Below are positions 30,595 to 39,685 of a DNA stretch of 64,000 nt, piece by piece. The notes under the pieces are model-generated. The model was not told the DNA's origin and searched no databases. It saw only the letters and a list, made by a program, of their open reading frames with translations. Positions within the stretch are counted from its first letter, which is position 1. Every line of letters starts with the position of its first letter. This DNA comes from CALAED01 sp036555725 (GTDB lineage Bacteria; Actinomycetota; Actinomycetes; Streptosporangiales; Streptosporangiaceae): assembly GCA_036555725.1 (NCBI GenBank), contig DATBKU010000068.1, forward strand, positions 49,511-113,510, written 5' to 3'. The position numbers were made by a program, and so were the translations under genes.

Positions 30595-33500
30595 TCAGGA
30601 GCGGGTGGCGGGTTCGGGTTCGGGGACCGGGGGCAAGGGAGTGGGGCCCCAGGCGGAGGGTGGGGGTTCGCCCGGGGGCGGGCCCCAGGCGGACGGGATC
30701 GGGCCTGCAGGCAGGGCGGCCCGCGAGGTGGGACGGGCCGTGAAGTCGACGGCCGGGAGTGCGGCGAGGGCCTGGGCGGGGCGGCAGAGGGTCCACAGCA
30801 GGAAGCCGAGCAGCGGCATGCACACCAGCTGCGGAATGACGTCGTGGAAGATGTCCGCCACGTCGTACCGTTCTCGCGTGGTGAGCAGGGCGCCCAGAGC
30901 CGTGCTGGCCGCGGCCAGCGTGAGCAGCGTGCCCACGACGAACGGGGAACGCGCCCCCGCCACGAGGCGGGCGGCAAGCCGGGAACGGTCCTCGTACCGG
31001 CGCAGCAGCACGAGCAGCCCGACGGTGCCCGTGATGCCGACGAGGCCGTAGAGGCCGCCGGTCCACAGGCCCAGAGCGGGGGCGAGGTACCACACCCAGC
31101 GCGGCGCGATGCGGGCGGGCCGCAGCGCCGGGGCGCGCGCCAGCTCGTCGCGGCGGGCCGGGCCCAGCGCGAGCAGCACCAGGCAGAGGATCAGCAGGAA
31201 GCCGAGCAGCAGGCCGAACCGGTACCCCCCGTCCGGCGCGTAGGTCAGGTTGACGGTGCCGTCGGTGTTCTTCGGCAGCACCCAGGCCTGCCGCCACCCG
31301 TCCAGGCGTACGGGGCGGAGCGTCTGGCCGTTGATGGTGGCGCGCCAGCCGGCGTTGTAGTTGTCGTTGACGGTCAGGTAGGACTCGCCGGTCGTGCTGA
31401 CGCTCACCGAGCGGTGCTCAGGCGTCCAGGTGTTGACCTCCATCGGCTGGTCCTGGACGGCCGGGGCCCGCACCGCGTTCACCGGGCGGACGACGGCGCC
31501 CGCGATGCGGAACGGGTCGCCGGCCCCGACGTACAGCCGCTGCTCGCCGGAGAACAGCGGGACGTTGCCGCACGACTCGTACGGCACCGGGTGGCCCTGG
31601 GCGAGGTCCGCGACCGTACCGCCGACCAGCCGGGTCAGCACGCGCTGGTTGGTGCCGGCGACAAGGAAGGTGGGGCCGGTGCCGCAGGAGGTCTTGAGGG
31701 GCAGCCCCGGCGGCGGGCCCAGCGGCTTCACGCCGGGGATCTCGATGTCGGTGATCTGCACCGGCGAGCCGCCGACCAGGAACTTGATGAGTAGCTTGTC
31801 GGTCTTGATCGGGGCGAACCGGAACACGCCGGACTGGTCGAGCCAGCCCTGCCGCAGCGCCTTGTTGGCCGCGATGCCGACCTGGGTCATCGGCCGCTGG
31901 GTGATCTCGTTGGGGAAGATGAACTTCAGCTGCGACAACGTGACCTGCCGGCCGAAGTCGATGCTGAGCGCGGGCTGCCGGTCGAGCGGGTTGGAGATCC
32001 ACGTGGTGGCCCGGTCGCCGTCGAAGGCGGACCGGCCCATGGCCGCGGGGTGCTCCACCGCCGTCGACGAGGCGGTCACCTTGGGCGGCCTCAGCGTGGT
32101 GTACTGCTCGATCGTCTTCAGGCTGGTCAGCAGCGCCGTCCCGGTGATGCGGTACTCCCCGGAGACGTTGGTGGTGAAGACGCGGTCGAACGTGTCGCCG
32201 TCCTCGCCCTGCACCTCGAGCAGCGGGTTGCACACCCACGATCGCGACCCCAGCATGCACGCCGGCGCCGAGCTGGTGAGCCCGGTCAGCGCGATCGTCT
32301 CCGCGCCCGACCCGCCATCGGCCTCCACCCTCGGCGCCACGATCGCCCGCGCCGGCCACACGCCCGGGATCGACAGCTCGGAGATGCCGGCCCGGGTGCC
32401 GAATTTGTGCTTGGGCTGGTACGCCAGGCGAGTGACCCGGATCCGCACCGAGTCCGTGATGCCGTTGGGGGTGGCCAAGGTCTGTACGGCCCCGGTCGGC
32501 TTGACCGGCTGCTTGATCCGTCCGGCGTCGGTCTCGATCGACACCTCGCTGACCGGCGGGCCGAGGAGGTCGTTGACGGCGAAGGCGATGTTGAGCTGGG
32601 ACATCTTGACCGGTCTCAGGAACTGAACCTTGAGCCACTCGCCCTCCGCGCCGTACCACCCCGCGGAGGTCCAGGTGGTGTGCGCGTCCCCGTCGATGGC
32701 GGCGTACGGCTGCTGCCCGGCGGAGCGCAGCTGCGGCAGCGAGGTGATGTCGGACGCCGACGACGAGGCAGTGACGGACTTGATCCCGATCAGCCGGGCC
32801 AGTGACTCGTACTGGCTCCAGCCGGGCTCGATAAGGTCCTTGACGCGCGATGACCCCTTATATCGGTCGGTCTCGGTCAGCGTCGGCGAACTGCCCTTCC
32901 GTACGTCGGCGAAGTTGACCTCGCGGCGGCGCAGCGTGTCGGTGACCACCGTGTCGGAGCCCGGCACATCGGCGGCGTCGCCGTCGTCGTTGAACAGCAC
33001 GGGCCGGTCGCCGTCGAGCAGCCCCTGATCCGCCAGGGTGAGCAGCGCCTCCGGGCCGCCGGTCACCCGCAGCGGCCGTTTGTCCGGTACGGCGTTGACG
33101 AGCGGCTCGGCCTGCTGGACCTCGTAGATCTCCAGGGCCTTGTACGGCTGGTCGAACGACACGGTCGCGTCGACGTTGAACTGCTGCCCCCAATAGCCGC
33201 CGAACTCGGCCACCTTGCGGACGCCCGGGGTTCGGAACAGCGCCTCGTGCACCCGGCCCGGCCACGTCCCGGTGCCACGCCCGGCGTCACGCTGAATGTC
33301 GTTCCTGACCAGCAGGAACCGCACGCCCATCCGGGAGAGAACGGTGGACAGGCCGGGCGAGCCGTACCCGGAGGCGAACCGGTCGTCGATCGCCTCCATC
33401 AGCCGGGCCAGCCCGGCCGAGCCGTTCGGCACGATCACCCGGCTGGCCCATCTGGCCTTGAGCAGGGGCTGCATCGGTTCGTCGATCGTCCGGCCCCAGA

Positions 33501-34947
33501 GGTACTCGCCGAAGCGCTCCCCCGGGACGGCCAGGACGGTGTTCTCCCCGGCGTTGCGGTTGAGCCAGTCGCCGGCCTGCCGCCAGTACGCGGGGAGGTC
33601 GTTATAGCTGCCTCGCGCGGCCAGGCCGACCGACAACACCGGAATGAAGGTGCCGGCCAGCGCCCCGAGCGTGACGAGAGTGAGCGCGGGCCGCCACTTC
33701 GGCATCGGCCCGGCCAGCAGGAAGCCGAGTCCGAGCGCGATCGGCAAGCGGACCAGCGCGTCGAACTTGTGGATATTTCGGAACGCGGCGAGCCAGGTGT
33801 CGAACATGCCGCGCAGCCCGCCCGCGAACGGCGGGGCGATCGCGCTCTGGTGCCCCATCACGATGATCGCGACGCCGACGAGCAGCGTGATCAGCAGGAA
33901 CGTGCGTTCCGGGAGGCCACGCCGGCACAGCCCGATGAGGCCGAGCGCGGCCACGATGCCGGTGAGCACGATCAGCCAGGGCGCCGTGGACAGCGAGTAT
34001 CCAGCGGGCCACCACGGGACGCCGTCGACCGGGGTGAAGCCGACCCAGTTGGAGGCGCCGCGGAAGATGTTGGTGAGCGACGTGGTCTGCGTCGTCGTGC
34101 TCGCGCTCTCGACGTAGTCGATGAACGAGAACACGTACTTGCTCATGAGCAGCAGCGGCAGGATCCACCAGAAGCAGGCGGCCGCCGTGCAGCTCAGCCA
34201 CCACCCGAGCAGCCGCCATTTTCGCCGTCCTTTGGCCCGGGTGAGCAGGTAGATGAGGGGCACCACGAGCACGGAAAGCTCGGCGGCGCCGTTGATGCCG
34301 CCGCAGCACACGACGGCGAGCGCGGACAGCGCGGCGGCCCGCCGCGGCGACCCCTCGCGGGCGCCCTTGACCAGCGGGATCAGGATCCACGGCAGGACTG
34401 CGGTGGGCAGGAACTCCGAGGAGTTGATCGCGATGAGCTCCTGCGCGCGGGGCGCGACGGTGTACGCGAAGCCCGCGAGCATGCGGCCGGTGTCGGTGCC
34501 GATGCCGAGCGCCCCGGACAGCTTGACGACGCCGAGGAAGGCGGTGCACAGGACGAGCGAGATCCACAGCCGCTGCGTCACCCACGGCGCGAGGCCGAGG
34601 GCCTTGCCGAGCATGTAGAACGGGCCCATCGGGAACAGGTAGCCGTACGCCTGGTTCTGCAGCTGCCCGAACTGCTCGTTGGCGTCCCACAGGTGCAGGG
34701 CCCGGGTCAGAAAGCCGGCCGGGTTGATCGGCATGTCCAGCTTCGTGTCCGAGACGATCTTGCCAGGTGCGATGGAGAACGCGGCGGTGATGAGCAGCAG
34801 GCAGGAGACCGACAGGCGCATGCGATGCCGCAGCCGGGTGTCCACGCCCTCCGGCGGCACACTGGTCCGGCCGAAGCCGTTCGTGGGTGCCGAAGCTCCC
34901 CCGGCCCGGCCGTCGGACGAGGAGAAAAGCCCGGACAGCAGGCTCAT
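30595..34947 (-). CDS. aftD: Alpha-(1->3)-arabinofuranosyltransferase AftD family
   Basis: A 1450-residue GT-C membrane glycosyltransferase. About eleven helices in residues 40-430 follow the first luminal loop with SDTKLDMPINPAGFLTRALHLWD (acidic catalytic region). A large extracytoplasmic part carries two F5/8-type carbohydrate-binding-like modules, recognisable by YAAIDGDAHTTWTSAGW and SAFDGDRATTWISNP. More helices follow near residues 1240-1400, then a Pro-rich tail. AftD adds alpha-1,3 arabinofuranose branches in mycobacterial arabinan. Length is close to Rv0236c (about 1400). Its ATG overlaps the GT4 stop as ATGA. Confidence 0.9.
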   Translation of the reverse strand: MSLLSGLFSSSDGRAGGASAPTNGFGRTSVPPEGVDTRLRHRMRLSVSCLLLITAAFSIAPGKIVSDTKLDMPINPAGFLTRALHLWDANEQFGQLQNQAYGYLFPMGPFYMLGKALGLAPWVTQRLWISLVLCTAFLGVVKLSGALGIGTDTGRMLAGFAYTVAPRAQELIAINSSEFLPTAVLPWILIPLVKGAREGSPRRAAALSALAVVCCGGINGAAELSVLVVPLIYLLTRAKGRRKWRLLGWWLSCTAAACFWWILPLLLMSKYVFSFIDYVESASTTTQTTSLTNIFRGASNWVGFTPVDGVPWWPAGYSLSTAPWLIVLTGIVAALGLIGLCRRGLPERTFLLITLLVGVAIIVMGHQSAIAPPFAGGLRGMFDTWLAAFRNIHKFDALVRLPIALGLGFLLAGPMPKWRPALTLVTLGALAGTFIPVLSVGLAARGSYNDLPAYWRQAGDWLNRNAGENTVLAVPGERFGEYLWGRTIDEPMQPLLKARWASRVIVPNGSAGLARLMEAIDDRFASGYGSPGLSTVLSRMGVRFLLVRNDIQRDAGRGTGTWPGRVHEALFRTPGVRKVAEFGGYWGQQFNVDATVSFDQPYKALEIYEVQQAEPLVNAVPDKRPLRVTGGPEALLTLADQGLLDGDRPVLFNDDGDAADVPGSDTVVTDTLRRREVNFADVRKGSSPTLTETDRYKGSSRVKDLIEPGWSQYESLARLIGIKSVTASSSASDITSLPQLRSAGQQPYAAIDGDAHTTWTSAGWYGAEGEWLKVQFLRPVKMSQLNIAFAVNDLLGPPVSEVSIETDAGRIKQPVKPTGAVQTLATPNGITDSVRIRVTRLAYQPKHKFGTRAGISELSIPGVWPARAIVAPRVEADGGSGAETIALTGLTSSAPACMLGSRSWVCNPLLEVQGEDGDTFDRVFTTNVSGEYRITGTALLTSLKTIEQYTTLRPPKVTASSTAVEHPAAMGRSAFDGDRATTWISNPLDRQPALSIDFGRQVTLSQLKFIFPNEITQRPMTQVGIAANKALRQGWLDQSGVFRFAPIKTDKLLIKFLVGGSPVQITDIEIPGVKPLGPPPGLPLKTSCGTGPTFLVAGTNQRVLTRLVGGTVADLAQGHPVPYESCGNVPLFSGEQRLYVGAGDPFRIAGAVVRPVNAVRAPAVQDQPMEVNTWTPEHRSVSVSTTGESYLTVNDNYNAGWRATINGQTLRPVRLDGWRQAWVLPKNTDGTVNLTYAPDGGYRFGLLLGFLLILCLVLLALGPARRDELARAPALRPARIAPRWVWYLAPALGLWTGGLYGLVGITGTVGLLVLLRRYEDRSRLAARLVAGARSPFVVGTLLTLAAASTALGALLTTRERYDVADIFHDVIPQLVCMPLLGFLLWTLCRPAQALAALPAVDFTARPTSRAALPAGPIPSAWGPPPGEPPPSAWGPTPLPPVPEPEPATRS

Positions 34948-36476
34948 GGCCCGGTGGCTCCAAGATCGCCGAAGGCCGGGTTGCTGAGCGCCGGGTTGGC
35001 GTAAGTCTCCGGGAAGGCTCTCGGGGCGTCGACGACGACGCCCGGCCCGAACGCGCCCGGCCCGAAGAGGCCCGGCCCGCCGAGCAGGATCTCCGTGTCG
35101 GTCGCCGGCCGCAGCTCGATGATCTCGGCCGTCTCCGGCACCAGCGCCCGCAGCCGTACGGGGTCGGTGTCCTCGACCAGCGCGGCCCGCTCGTCGGCGC
35201 CGTCGGTGTAGCGCACGACGTAGGCTCCGCCGCCGGGCGTACGGCGGCGGCGCGAGGCGGCGCGCTCGGCGAGGATCAGGCGTGCCATGCGCTCTCCGCT
35301 GTCCGCCCAGGTGAAGCGGCAGGCCCAGGCCGCGCAGGCGGCCCGCATCTCGGCGCGCCGACCCGGGTGGGACAGCTCCTTGAGCGCCCGGCCCACCACG
35401 TCGGCGAGGTCTTCGTCCTCGGCGGCCAGCCAGCCGGTCACATCGTCGCGAATCGCGTCGCGCAGCCCGTCGACGTTGAACGCCACGGTGGGCAGGCCGA
35501 CGGCGGCCGCCTCGATGACCGACAGTCCCCAGCCTTCGAACTGCGAGGCCGAGACGTGCAGCCAGGCCGAGGCCAGCAAGGCGCTCTTGGCGGGGGCCGA
35601 AAGGAAGCCGTGCAGCCGAACGTGATCCTCGAGTCCCTGCTCCCTGATGCGCTCGGCGAGCGGACCGGCGGCCGCGCCCCGCCCGACGATGTGGATCTTG
35701 AGGTTCGGCCAGCGCTCGCGCAGGCCGGCGGCGATGTCCACCACCCGTTCCACGCGCTTGTGCGCCGACAGGCGCCCCACGCAGACGATGGCCGGCTCGC
35801 CGGCCGCTTCCGGCACCGGATCGGCCCCGTCACGCGGGGCCGGTACCGGATTGACCGGCGGCGACCCGTTCGGCACGACGAAGATCGGGCCCGTCCAGCC
35901 GAGCCGCTCGCGCATGGCGCTCACGGTGGACGGCGAAACGGCGACGACCGCGCGATGCCGGTAGCACCGCCGCGCGACCGGCCCCTCCAAGATCTTGCCG
36001 ATGGTGGCCAGCCAGGTCGGGAAGTGCACGAAGAACTGCTGGTCGTGAACGTGATGCACGACGCAGATCACGGGCGTACGGCGGGGCAGCACGAGCGGGG
36101 AGAAGAACGGGATGCCGTTCATGCAGTCGATCGCGACATCGAACCGCCGCCGGTGCGCCAGCAGCCAGGCCAGCACGCGCGGGTAGCGGGTGAAGATGCC
36201 GCCCATGCGGTGCAGGGTGATGCCCTCGCGCGTCTCGCTGCGCGCCTGACCGCGCTCGCGGCTCGTGACGAAGGTGACCTCGGCGCCCCGGTCGCGCAGC
36301 TGCCGGCTGATCTGCCAGGCGTACTCCTCGGCGCCACCCGCGACCGTCTGCCAGGGATCGCGCCAATTGATCACCGCGATTCGCAGCCCGTCCAAATCGG
36401 CCGGCGCGTCATCGTGGGGCCACTTAGCCGACCCCAAGGGTGCTGCCCCCGACGACCCCGTGTGCCGTGAGAGCAA
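34944..36476 (-). CDS. GT4-family glycosyltransferase (Rv0225-like)
   Basis: A 510-residue GT-B enzyme. The N-terminal domain opens LRIAVINWRDPWQTVAGGAEEYAW, and a linker leads to IVCVGRLSAHKRVERVVDIA. The C-terminal donor site is ASQFEGWGLSVIEAAAVGLPTVAF, with the E-x7-E motif. It should act on nucleotide or lipid-linked sugars at the cytoplasmic face. The start is TTG 36476, supported by GGAGG four to five bases upstream. The last 110 residues after the GT domain are unusual and Gly/Phe/Pro-rich at the end. It is translationally coupled to aftD. Confidence 0.85.
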   Translation of the reverse strand: MLSRHTGSSGAAPLGSAKWPHDDAPADLDGLRIAVINWRDPWQTVAGGAEEYAWQISRQLRDRGAEVTFVTSRERGQARSETREGITLHRMGGIFTRYPRVLAWLLAHRRRFDVAIDCMNGIPFFSPLVLPRRTPVICVVHHVHDQQFFVHFPTWLATIGKILEGPVARRCYRHRAVVAVSPSTVSAMRERLGWTGPIFVVPNGSPPVNPVPAPRDGADPVPEAAGEPAIVCVGRLSAHKRVERVVDIAAGLRERWPNLKIHIVGRGAAAGPLAERIREQGLEDHVRLHGFLSAPAKSALLASAWLHVSASQFEGWGLSVIEAAAVGLPTVAFNVDGLRDAIRDDVTGWLAAEDEDLADVVGRALKELSHPGRRAEMRAACAAWACRFTWADSGERMARLILAERAASRRRRTPGGGAYVVRYTDGADERAALVEDTDPVRLRALVPETAEIIELRPATDTEILLGGPGLFGPGAFGPGVVVDAPRAFPETYANPALSNPAFGDLGATGP

Positions 36477-36546
36477 AGCACCTCCACAAGAGCGCGCGAC
36501 GACAACAACTGATGGGCTGGCGGTTGCCCGGACGGCCTCGCTTCGG

Positions 36547-36675
36547 TCAGCGCGTGCCGTATTCGTATAGAGGCTTGGTTACTGGAGCCGGTGAGGGCTT
36601 CATTACCTGGACGAAACCGACCGAGGCACCCCCAGCAAGCAAAACGCCGATCACGACGGCGATCAGGATGCGCAT
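36547..36675 (-). CDS. DUF2613 micro-protein (Rv0236A-like)
   Basis: A 42-residue protein, ATG 36675 after AGGGAGG. It has one hydrophobic helix, MRILIAVVIGVLLAGGASVG, then a short exterior tail ending TKPLYEYGTR. The PLYxYG ending and size are typical of DUF2613, which lies beside aftD in mycobacteria (Rv0236A). It probably is a small membrane partner of the arabinan machinery. It lies 13 bp from the following membrane protein gene and 70 bp before the GT4 start. Confidence 0.8.
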   Translation of the reverse strand: MRILIAVVIGVLLAGGASVGFVQVMKPSPAPVTKPLYEYGTR

Positions 36676-36688
36676 CCGGCCAGCCTCC

Positions 36689-38410
36689 CTACTCCCGAGT
36701 ACGTAGTGCCACGAGATTAGAACCCGATGCACCAAATGACCAGAGTGTTAGCAAAAGAGTTATTAGATCTCCTGTCAACACGATCGGTGCGGATGGGGCT
36801 CCCACCTCGGAGAACGGCGCTGGAGAGGGGACTTTGTACACGTCAAGATCGGTGCCGTTGAGCACCAGTTGGGCCCCCGCCAAGCGAGCCTGGAATTGGT
36901 TCTCGTCTCGCGCAATGATCACGAATCGATAACCGGCTCGACGCAGCGAATCCGTGAGATTACCCGGCGTACGGAGCAGCGCGTCGGCCCTCCGCGCGAC
37001 CGGATCCTCCGGCGCGAGGGCATGCCCGCCGACACGCAATCCGTCATTCCAAACTACGCGGCGTGACAATGCGCGCGGCAATGGGTCGAGGGTGGTGCGG
37101 TGGTCGTTCCAGGCCGGCTGCCGGTGCGCCGCCCACGGTAGCGACAGCACCGCCCCCGGAACGGGGTCGCGCGCGACGATCCGGCGGGCCGCGGCCCAGT
37201 CCGGCGGATACTGGACCGCCCCGAGCCGTCCGCCGATCCCCCAGCCGAACGTGGGCAGCAGCACGATCGGGGCCACGGCCACCAGCCCGGCCAGCACCAG
37301 CGCCTCCCCACGGGCGACGGCGCCCTTCCGGATGATGAACGACACCACCGCGGCCAGGCCGACCGCCTCCACCAGGGCGAGCGGCGCGATCCACACCTGG
37401 GCGTCGCGCAGCACCCCGAACGCGGGCCACAGGCCGATCAGCGACCGCAGCGTCGCCCGCCCGGGCTCAGTGATGCCGAGGCAGGCGATGACCAGGCCGA
37501 TCCCCGCCGCCACCGCCAGCCCGGCCGCCCAGTCATCAGTGCCACGTGCACGGCGCAGCCCGGCCACGAAGAAGGCGATGGCAATGAGCGACAGGGCGAG
37601 CCGGGCCGTCGCACCCGGCCAGGCGCCGAGGCCGGCCGGCACCACCTCGCGGTTCCACAGCCCGCCGAGGGACAGCAGGCTGCCGAGCGACCCGAACGGG
37701 GTGTCGGCGCGGGCGGCGAAGAGGTCGACCCCGGCCGTATCCGTGCCGTACGAGCCGCCCCCGCCGGCGAACTGCTGGAGGACGGCCGGCACCAGCCACG
37801 GCAGCGACAGCCCGACGATCACCAGCAGCGCCCGCGGCACGGCGCGCCGCCACTCGGGCCGTAGGGCGGTGACGCACAGCACGACGAGGGCCGAGATGTT
37901 CATCGCGGCGAAGCCGCCGACCGCCGCCGGCACCAGCGAGCGGGTCAGCCGGGCCACGCCACCGCGACCCGCTACCGAGGCCGCCGCCTGGGTCGCCCAC
38001 GGCAGGCCCGCATAGCCCAGCAGCAGCGCCCAGTGCCCGAGCAGCAGCCGCTCGGCGATGTACGGATTCCAGACGTAGAACACGGCGGCCGCCAGTCGTG
38101 GCAGCCGCCCGCCCGACGACGGCACCAGCCGTGCCGCGCCCCACGCGGCCAGCGCGAAGCTCGCCAAGATTATGAGCTTCTGCACGATCTCGGCGGGTAG
38201 CGCGACGGCAAGCCCGGCGACCACGGCGTCGCTCGGCACGGGTCGCGGAAAACCCCCGGTCAGCCCGAACATGGCGGCCGTGGCCGGCGGGTCCGGCACG
38301 AACACCATGTCGTACGTCAGCACGAAGCCGGGCGCCAGCGCGGGCCCCAGCACGATCGCGCCGAGCGCCAGGCCGACCAGCCCGGGCCGGCCCCGACCCG
38401 GCACCCGCAC
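36689..38410 (-). CDS. Multi-pass membrane protein, possible GT-C glycosyltransferase (Rv0226c-like)
   Basis: A 573-residue integral membrane protein with about twelve hydrophobic helices. The first exterior loop, VLTYDMVFVPDPP, has an acidic residue in the position usual for GT-C enzymes. FYVWNPYIAERLLLGHWALLLGYAGLPW is typical of this family. Its length is nearly that of Rv0226c (about 576). The likely role is sugar transfer or lipid-linked precursor handling in the arabinan cluster, but no activity is established from the sequence. It is read in line with DUF2613, GT4 and aftD. Confidence 0.75.
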   Translation of the reverse strand: MRVPGRGRPGLVGLALGAIVLGPALAPGFVLTYDMVFVPDPPATAAMFGLTGGFPRPVPSDAVVAGLAVALPAEIVQKLIILASFALAAWGAARLVPSSGGRLPRLAAAVFYVWNPYIAERLLLGHWALLLGYAGLPWATQAAASVAGRGGVARLTRSLVPAAVGGFAAMNISALVVLCVTALRPEWRRAVPRALLVIVGLSLPWLVPAVLQQFAGGGGSYGTDTAGVDLFAARADTPFGSLGSLLSLGGLWNREVVPAGLGAWPGATARLALSLIAIAFFVAGLRRARGTDDWAAGLAVAAGIGLVIACLGITEPGRATLRSLIGLWPAFGVLRDAQVWIAPLALVEAVGLAAVVSFIIRKGAVARGEALVLAGLVAVAPIVLLPTFGWGIGGRLGAVQYPPDWAAARRIVARDPVPGAVLSLPWAAHRQPAWNDHRTTLDPLPRALSRRVVWNDGLRVGGHALAPEDPVARRADALLRTPGNLTDSLRRAGYRFVIIARDENQFQARLAGAQLVLNGTDLDVYKVPSPAPFSEVGAPSAPIVLTGDLITLLLTLWSFGASGSNLVALRTRE

Positions 38411-38456
38411 CCGCCACCCCCTCTCCGGCCGGCCACGGCCGCCGGTCGCCCGCCGG

Positions 38457-39656
38457 TCAGCGCAGGCCGACGCGGATGAACTTGGGCCGGTAGAGCCCCA
38501 CGTTGTCGTGTACCCGGCGGGTGTCGTTCAGGTCGTAGCTCAGCAGCAACCCCGGCCCGCCCTGTTCGGGATGGGCGTAGGGGAAGTAGGCGTACGTCGT
38601 GCCGCCGCCCACCACCTCTGGCGGATCATAGACGGGACTCGGACCGTGCCACGGTCCGGCCGGCGTACAGCTCCAGTACGAGGCGATGTGCGAGATCCCG
38701 CCGACCGGCCTGGTCGGGTCCATGGTGAACAGCACGTACGTGCCGCCTCGCCGGACCACGCTGAAGCCCGCCGACACCCCGGTACGGCCCGGTACGTACG
38801 GCAGCACGGGCTTGGCGCTCCGTGCCCCGCCCCACTCGTCGGTATCGGCGCGGTCCGGGCCGTGCCAGTACTCCCACTCGTCCGGCTTGGCGACGTCACC
38901 CCACGGCACCCGGGCGAGATAGGCGCTCTGCCCGGCGCGCGTCGTGTTGCTGGTGGCGCCGTACACGTAGACATACGGGCCGACGCGCAGCGCGCCCAGC
39001 CCGTAGAAGACCTGGTCGTCGTAGGAGTCCTGGTGCGGCGCGGGGAGCATCGTGATCGCGGCCGGCCGGGCCAGGTCGGCGAGCGGCACGGTGGCGACCG
39101 CGGCCCGTCGCACGATGCCGAACGGATGCTCCCGGTCGCTGCCCTCCATGCGCTGAACGAACACCCGCAGCGCGCCGCCGTCCAGCACCGCCGACATCGG
39201 CCAGTAGACCGAGCCCGCCCCGATCCACGCCGTCGGCGTGCCGTTGCCCGCGGTGCCGCGCAGGGTGGTCAGCGAGCCGTCCGTGCCCTCCAGGATCGCG
39301 GAGTTGCGGATCAACGGCGTCGCGAACGGGCTGCGCCAGGCGTACGGCTGGCCGCGCGGGTTCGGCCCGGGCTCCACCGGGCCGAGGAAGGTGTCGGCGA
39401 AGATCCACACGGTGCGGCCGTCGGGCAGCCGGACCGACCACGTGCCGTCGGCGCCGGTCCAGTCGTCGAGCCGGGCGTTGCCGTCGCCGTACGCCGCGAA
39501 CCGCCGCGTCCAGCCGTCGTCGCGCACCGCCGACGCCGCGGTGAGCGGCACGCATTTCGGCGGGCGCGCCGGGTGGACCAGCTCGATCACCACCGCGCCG
39601 ACGATCAGGCAGGCGACGAACGAGATCGCCACCACCTGACCCGGCGCCCTACGCAC
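38457..39656 (-). CDS. Secreted/anchored five-bladed beta-propeller (DUF5005/DUF4185-like), putative glycoside hydrolase
   Basis: A 399-residue protein. Residues 7-27 (QVVAISFVACLIVGAVVIELV) form a signal anchor. The rest has repeated propeller features: DGTWSVRLPDGRTVWIFADTFLG, NSAILEGTDG, YWPMSAVLDGGALRVFV and FGLGALRVGPYVYVYGATSN-like blades. DUF4185 proteins include the GH183 endo-D-arabinanases described in mycobacteria. Position in the aftD cluster makes an arabinan-cutting or -binding role attractive, but family assignment by eye is not firm. It lies 46 bp from the membrane protein start and is probably the first gene of the reverse-strand envelope operon. Confidence 0.72.
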   Translation of the reverse strand: MRRAPGQVVAISFVACLIVGAVVIELVHPARPPKCVPLTAASAVRDDGWTRRFAAYGDGNARLDDWTGADGTWSVRLPDGRTVWIFADTFLGPVEPGPNPRGQPYAWRSPFATPLIRNSAILEGTDGSLTTLRGTAGNGTPTAWIGAGSVYWPMSAVLDGGALRVFVQRMEGSDREHPFGIVRRAAVATVPLADLARPAAITMLPAPHQDSYDDQVFYGLGALRVGPYVYVYGATSNTTRAGQSAYLARVPWGDVAKPDEWEYWHGPDRADTDEWGGARSAKPVLPYVPGRTGVSAGFSVVRRGGTYVLFTMDPTRPVGGISHIASYWSCTPAGPWHGPSPVYDPPEVVGGGTTYAYFPYAHPEQGGPGLLLSYDLNDTRRVHDNVGLYRPKFIRVGLR

Positions 39657-39685
39657 GAATCAACCGTATTCGACCGAGGTCTGGC

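Noticed and set aside
33247..35004. 585-codon forward open frame inside aftD antisense
   Set aside because: Shadow of aftD; composition is Arg/Gly/Asp/His-rich without folds.
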